Below are positions 61,337 through 64,000 of a stretch of 64,000 nt of DNA, piece after piece. Within the stretch, counting starts at the first letter, position 1; each line of letters opens with the position of its first letter. The stretch comes from an uncultured Clostridia bacterium (lineage in GTDB: Bacteria > Bacillota > Clostridia > Oscillospirales > CAG-382). The notes beneath the pieces were generated by a model. That model did no database searches and was not told where the DNA came from. It worked only from the letters and a program-made list of their open reading frames with translations. Made by a program: the position numbers and the translations under genes. The DNA lies in contig CANRAV010000010.1 of NCBI GenBank assembly GCA_947628695.1, positions 1 to 64,000 of the forward strand. Direction: 5' to 3'.

Positions 61337-62767
61337 CTAAAACCTAAAGTACAAAAACGGGTTGTTTGTGGAGTCCGTAAGCATTATCACGCACAAAACA
61401 AGCAGTGCCGCATTTGTAACCGCAGTGACGCACACAGCGGCAGCCTCGCCCCTGCTTGTGGCATAAAGGCGCTTTTTGATGCATGGAACAATGGGTGTAC
61501 ACGCAACGGCGGCGAAAATAATCAGGAACAAAGAACTTAAAACCGTAGACTTTGAAAACGGGTCAATCAAAGCGTTGCCGTTTGCGCAGACCAGATTTTT
61601 AAAGAAATTGCCGAGGTCCTTTAAGTTCTCAAAGTAGAAGATGCCGAACCCGATTACAATGACAAGCAGCGAATAGATGTGAGAAACCACAGCCGGTATC
61701 TTTTTCATCCGCTTCTTCCCTATCAGCATCTCTATGAAAATAAAGGTGCCGAAATACAAGCCCCAGATTATGAAGTTCCAGGAAGCGCCGTGCCAAAACC
61801 CGGTGCAGAACCATACAAGGAAAAGGCTTAAATACTTCCGCCTCTTGCCGAATATCGGCACGTAAAGCAAATAGTCCCTGAAAAACGTTCCGAGGGAGAT
61901 GTGCCACCTCTGCCAAAACTCCGAAATATTTCTGCTTACGAAGGGATGCTTGAAGTTTTCGTTAAAGTGGAAGCCGAATATCCTGCCAAGCCCTATCGCC
62001 ATATCGGAGTATCCGGAAAAATCGTAGTAAACGTAAAGCGCAAAGCATATGACACCGACAACAGTACCGAAAAGGCTTTGCCCGACAAGCTTGCTGCCGA
62101 TAAAGTTCGTCTCTTCATAGCTTCCAAGCAGTTCCCCGACGACGGAATACAAAGCGTTTGCAACAAGCACCTTCTTTGAAAGACCCACTACAAAGCGCGT
62201 AGCCCCTTCGCTTAAATCCTTAAGCGTCGTCTTCCTGTCGTCGATTTCTTTTTCGATTGTGGAATAACGAACAATCGGCCCTGCAACAAGCTGCGGAAAC
62301 AGCGAGACGTACAAAAGCAGCTTGAAAAAGTTGATCTGCACATCTACCTTTTCCCAATAGCAGTCGATAATGTAAGACATTATCTGGAAGGTGAAAAAGC
62401 TTATGCCTATAGGCAGCCTGACGCCGGTAAGCGGTATAGATGTCTTTAGCAGCGCATTTATGTTTTCAATAAAGAAATCCGTGTACTTGAATACAAACAG
62501 CATCCCTATGTTGAAAACGATAGCAACAGTAACAGCTGCCTTCGCCTTGCCCGTGTTGCGGTGTTCCTCAATAACAAGCCCCGCAAAGTAGTTGACAAAC
62601 GCCGAAAGAAGCAGCAAAACGACATACGTCGGCTCTCCCCAGGCGTAAAATATCAGCGAAAATATTATAAGAACAGCGTTTTTTACCTTGATTTTCGGGA
62701 CAGCGAAGTAGCAAACGAAACAAGCTGCCAAGAAAACAAAAATAAAGAACAAGTCTGAAAAAACCAT
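61337..62767 (-). CDS. MBOAT-family O-acyltransferase (AlgI/DltB-like)
   Basis: This is a 476-aa protein with about eleven transmembrane helices. The conserved MBOAT stretches are YYDFSGYSDMAIGLGRIFG (247-265), ISEFWQRWHISLGTFFRDYL (281-300) and GFWHGASWNFIIWG (323-336), which includes catalytic His326. The order and length match AlgI, which moves acetyl groups for alginate O-acetylation, and the DltB-type superfamily. It would carry an acyl group across the membrane to the DHHW proteins. It is the first gene of the operon, behind a consensus promoter. The ribosome-binding site (CGGGTG) is weak. Confidence 0.93.
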   Translation of the reverse strand: MVFSDLFFIFVFLAACFVCYFAVPKIKVKNAVLIIFSLIFYAWGEPTYVVLLLLSAFVNYFAGLVIEEHRNTGKAKAAVTVAIVFNIGMLFVFKYTDFFIENINALLKTSIPLTGVRLPIGISFFTFQIMSYIIDCYWEKVDVQINFFKLLLYVSLFPQLVAGPIVRYSTIEKEIDDRKTTLKDLSEGATRFVVGLSKKVLVANALYSVVGELLGSYEETNFIGSKLVGQSLFGTVVGVICFALYVYYDFSGYSDMAIGLGRIFGFHFNENFKHPFVSRNISEFWQRWHISLGTFFRDYLLYVPIFGKRRKYLSLFLVWFCTGFWHGASWNFIIWGLYFGTFIFIEMLIGKKRMKKIPAVVSHIYSLLVIVIGFGIFYFENLKDLGNFFKNLVCANGNALIDPFSKSTVLSSLFLIIFAAVACTPIVPCIKKRLYATSRGEAAAVCVTAVTNAALLVLCVIMLTDSTNNPFLYFRF

Positions 62768-62808
62768 AAGTACACCCGCGTTTTAATATAAACGTAAAAA
62801 CACGATTC

Positions 62809-62837
62809 ATTATATATCATTTTCCTAAATAAGTCAA
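62809..62837 (-). promoter_or_regulatory. Promoter of the MBOAT operon
   Basis: On the minus strand, TTGACT (62832-62837) and TATAAT (62809-62814) are exactly 17 bp apart, about 42 bp before the MBOAT start codon. No other strong promoter was found before 54 kb, so one transcript may cover the whole operon and perhaps the repair genes after it. Confidence 0.8.
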
Positions 62838-62875
62838 TACTATTTACCTTAAGTCGGCATTATTTGGGCAAAAAT

Positions 62876-62899
62876 AATCCCCCGCTTTTGCGGGGGATT
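62876..62899 (-). terminator. Intrinsic terminator of the PotD-like gene
   Basis: AATCCCCCGC (62876-62885) and GCGGGGGATT (62890-62899) form a perfect 10-bp stem with a four-base loop. On the minus strand it is followed by a run of T, ending the PotD-like transcript before the MBOAT promoter. Confidence 0.9.
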
Positions 62900-62903
62900 G
62901 CGC

Positions 62904-64000
62904 TTAACTTAAGTTGTAATAAGCTTCGTCTATTTTGCGCTTTTTCTTTGTGTAAACCTTTATAATCATCATTGCCGCAAGTACTGCCACAATAATGCCG
63001 CAGGTGACGTAAATCCCTACCGTATTTCCGCCGTCGGCTTTTATAGACGACCACTCGTAGTTCATGGTGTTTATAATCTCCTGCTTTTGGTTGCGGAACA
63101 TAAGGCTGTGGTTGAATGGCTTTGACCCGTCAAGCTCCGGCGGGTAGAGTATGTTATACGCGTACTCGTCGTTTTCCTTGCTAAAGATGTAGTCCGGGTT
63201 TTCTACAACCGTTTTGTTCGGGCTTGCATAGCAGATGTACTCCGCATTTGCAAGAGCAATGTCCTCGCGCAGCATGTAGTCAATAAACTTCTCCGCTTCG
63301 CTTACGTGCGTGCTGTTTTTGGTTATGCACATTACGTCTATAAACTGGTTTGTTATAAGCTCTCCCTGCTCGTTTCTGGGATAAAAGAACTCTAAGTCTT
63401 CGTTTTCATCCTTCATGGTCAGAAAGTCGCCTGCGTAATAGGTCGCAACTGCGGCGTTGCCGTCCTCCATGATGTCAAAAATCTCGTCGTTGACGTAGCG
63501 TTTTAAAACCTTTTTTTGGCGTCTCAGCTCGTCGGAAGCTTGCTTCCAGTCGTTGACATTATCGGAGTTTACGTCAATCCCAAGCTTAAACTGTGCAATT
63601 GCGAAGGCGTCACGCGGGTTGTCAAACATAAGAATCTGCCCCGCATAGTCTTCACTCCAAAGAAGGTCCCAGTTTTCCGGAGGGTCGCTTACAATGCCGG
63701 AGTCGTATATCACCCCGACCATGCCGACAGTGTACGGTATTGAATACTCGTCGTTCGGGTCAAACGGGAAAATTCCCTTGTAAATATCCGCAATGTTTTT
63801 GTAATTGGGGATATTTTCCGTGTTTATCTTTTGAAGATAACCCTCTTCATACAGCCTTTCAAACATGTAGTCGGAAGGCACGACTATGTCGTAGGTAATC
63901 CCCCCGTTTGAGAGCGCCGCATAAAGCTCCTCGTTATTGGCATAGGTTATATATTCAACGTCTATGCCGGTTTCCTTCTCAAACTCCGCGATAACGTCAA
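62904..64000 (-). CDS. PotD-like polyamine-binding protein with C-terminal membrane anchor (partial)
   Basis: The frame is open to the window edge, so the N-terminus lies outside. At least 364 codons are present. The start of the visible part, FEKETGIDVEYITYANNEEL and YDIVVPSDYM, is typical of spermidine/putrescine-binding PotD, as are IPYTVGMVGVIYD and the ENWDLLW stretch. After the binding domain comes an extra transmembrane helix (TVGIYVTCGIIVAVLAAMMI) and a basic tail (KVYTKKKRK), which anchors the protein with its C-terminus inside. Ordinary PotD is only a lipoprotein. A fusion to a PotC permease upstream is possible and cannot be checked here. Confidence 0.85.
   Translation of the reverse strand, partial: DVIAEFEKETGIDVEYITYANNEELYAALSNGGITYDIVVPSDYMFERLYEEGYLQKINTENIPNYKNIADIYKGIFPFDPNDEYSIPYTVGMVGVIYDSGIVSDPPENWDLLWSEDYAGQILMFDNPRDAFAIAQFKLGIDVNSDNVNDWKQASDELRRQKKVLKRYVNDEIFDIMEDGNAAVATYYAGDFLTMKDENEDLEFFYPRNEQGELITNQFIDVMCITKNSTHVSEAEKFIDYMLREDIALANAEYICYASPNKTVVENPDYIFSKENDEYAYNILYPPELDGSKPFNHSLMFRNQKQEIINTMNYEWSSIKADGGNTVGIYVTCGIIVAVLAAMMIIKVYTKKKRKIDEAYYNLS

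Overview
This window looks like a chromosomal segment of a strictly anaerobic, spore-forming member of the Clostridia, most like the Oscillospiraceae/Ruminococcaceae group. The evidence is a sporulation sigma factor (sigG), a spore-cortex amidase (cwlD), a trimeric [FeFe]-hydrogenase, formate-tetrahydrofolate ligase, two-subunit dihydroorotate dehydrogenase (PyrD/PyrK), Gram-positive promoters with 17-bp spacers, strong Shine-Dalgarno sites and lipoprotein signals. No rRNA, tRNA, CRISPR array, phage or insertion sequence was seen.

Layout. (1) 1-3.7 kb holds regulators: a small sigma factor with a single-pass partner, an XRE repressor fused to membrane helices, and a MerR regulator fused to membrane helices and a zinc ribbon, behind a promoter with the 19-bp MerR spacer. 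(2) 3.75-8.2 kb, minus strand: an orphan sugar-ABC ATPase, a pseudouridine synthase, a DUF4830-like protein and an ABC-F ATPase. (3) 8.5-13.8 kb, plus strand: proC, a SpoIIM-like membrane protein, xerD, a YesL-like membrane protein, sigG and a small unknown. (4) 14.1-22.8 kb: one pyrimidine operon, pyrC-carB-pyrK-pyrD-pyrF-pyrE-pyrB-pyrI, with no carA. (5) 22.8-36.8 kb: a purine operon behind a recognisable ZTP (pfl) riboswitch, purE-purF-purM-FNT channel-purN-purO-purH(AICARFT only)-purD-purL-fhs-aldo/keto reductase. Formate entry, activation to 10-formyl-THF and the two formyl-transfer steps are thus co-transcribed. (6) 36.9-42.3 kb: a bifurcating-type hydrogenase operon with DRTGG, GHKL-ATPase and HndB-like accessory genes. 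(7) 42.5-50.1 kb: pfkA, hpt, a split biotin-dependent carboxyltransferase (52-aa OadG-tail protein, biotin carrier, OadA-like subunit), a zinc-ribbon membrane protein and a Fur-family regulator with a zinc ABC transporter behind an autoregulatory palindrome. (8) 50.3-62.8 kb, minus strand: a nearly gap-free set of genes headed by an MBOAT acyltransferase. (9) The window ends in a PotD-like binding protein cut by the edge.

The most interesting system is in part 8: MBOAT, a membrane-anchored DHHW-type N-terminal domain, two DHHW/AlgJ-type SGNH lipoproteins, an FkbH-type HAD enzyme, a dedicated acyl carrier protein and a beta-lactamase-fold lipoprotein. It has the logic of D-alanylation (Dlt) or alginate acetylation, but FkbH replaces the adenylating enzyme. 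FkbH enzymes are known to load glyceryl groups from 1,3-bisphosphoglycerate onto carrier proteins. My inference is a cell-surface glycerylation (or related acylation) pathway. Other unusual points are a PurF without its N-terminal cysteine nucleophile, PurO paired with a stand-alone AICARFT, an HndB-like protein with missing cluster cysteines and an XerD with Lys in place of catalytic Arg I.
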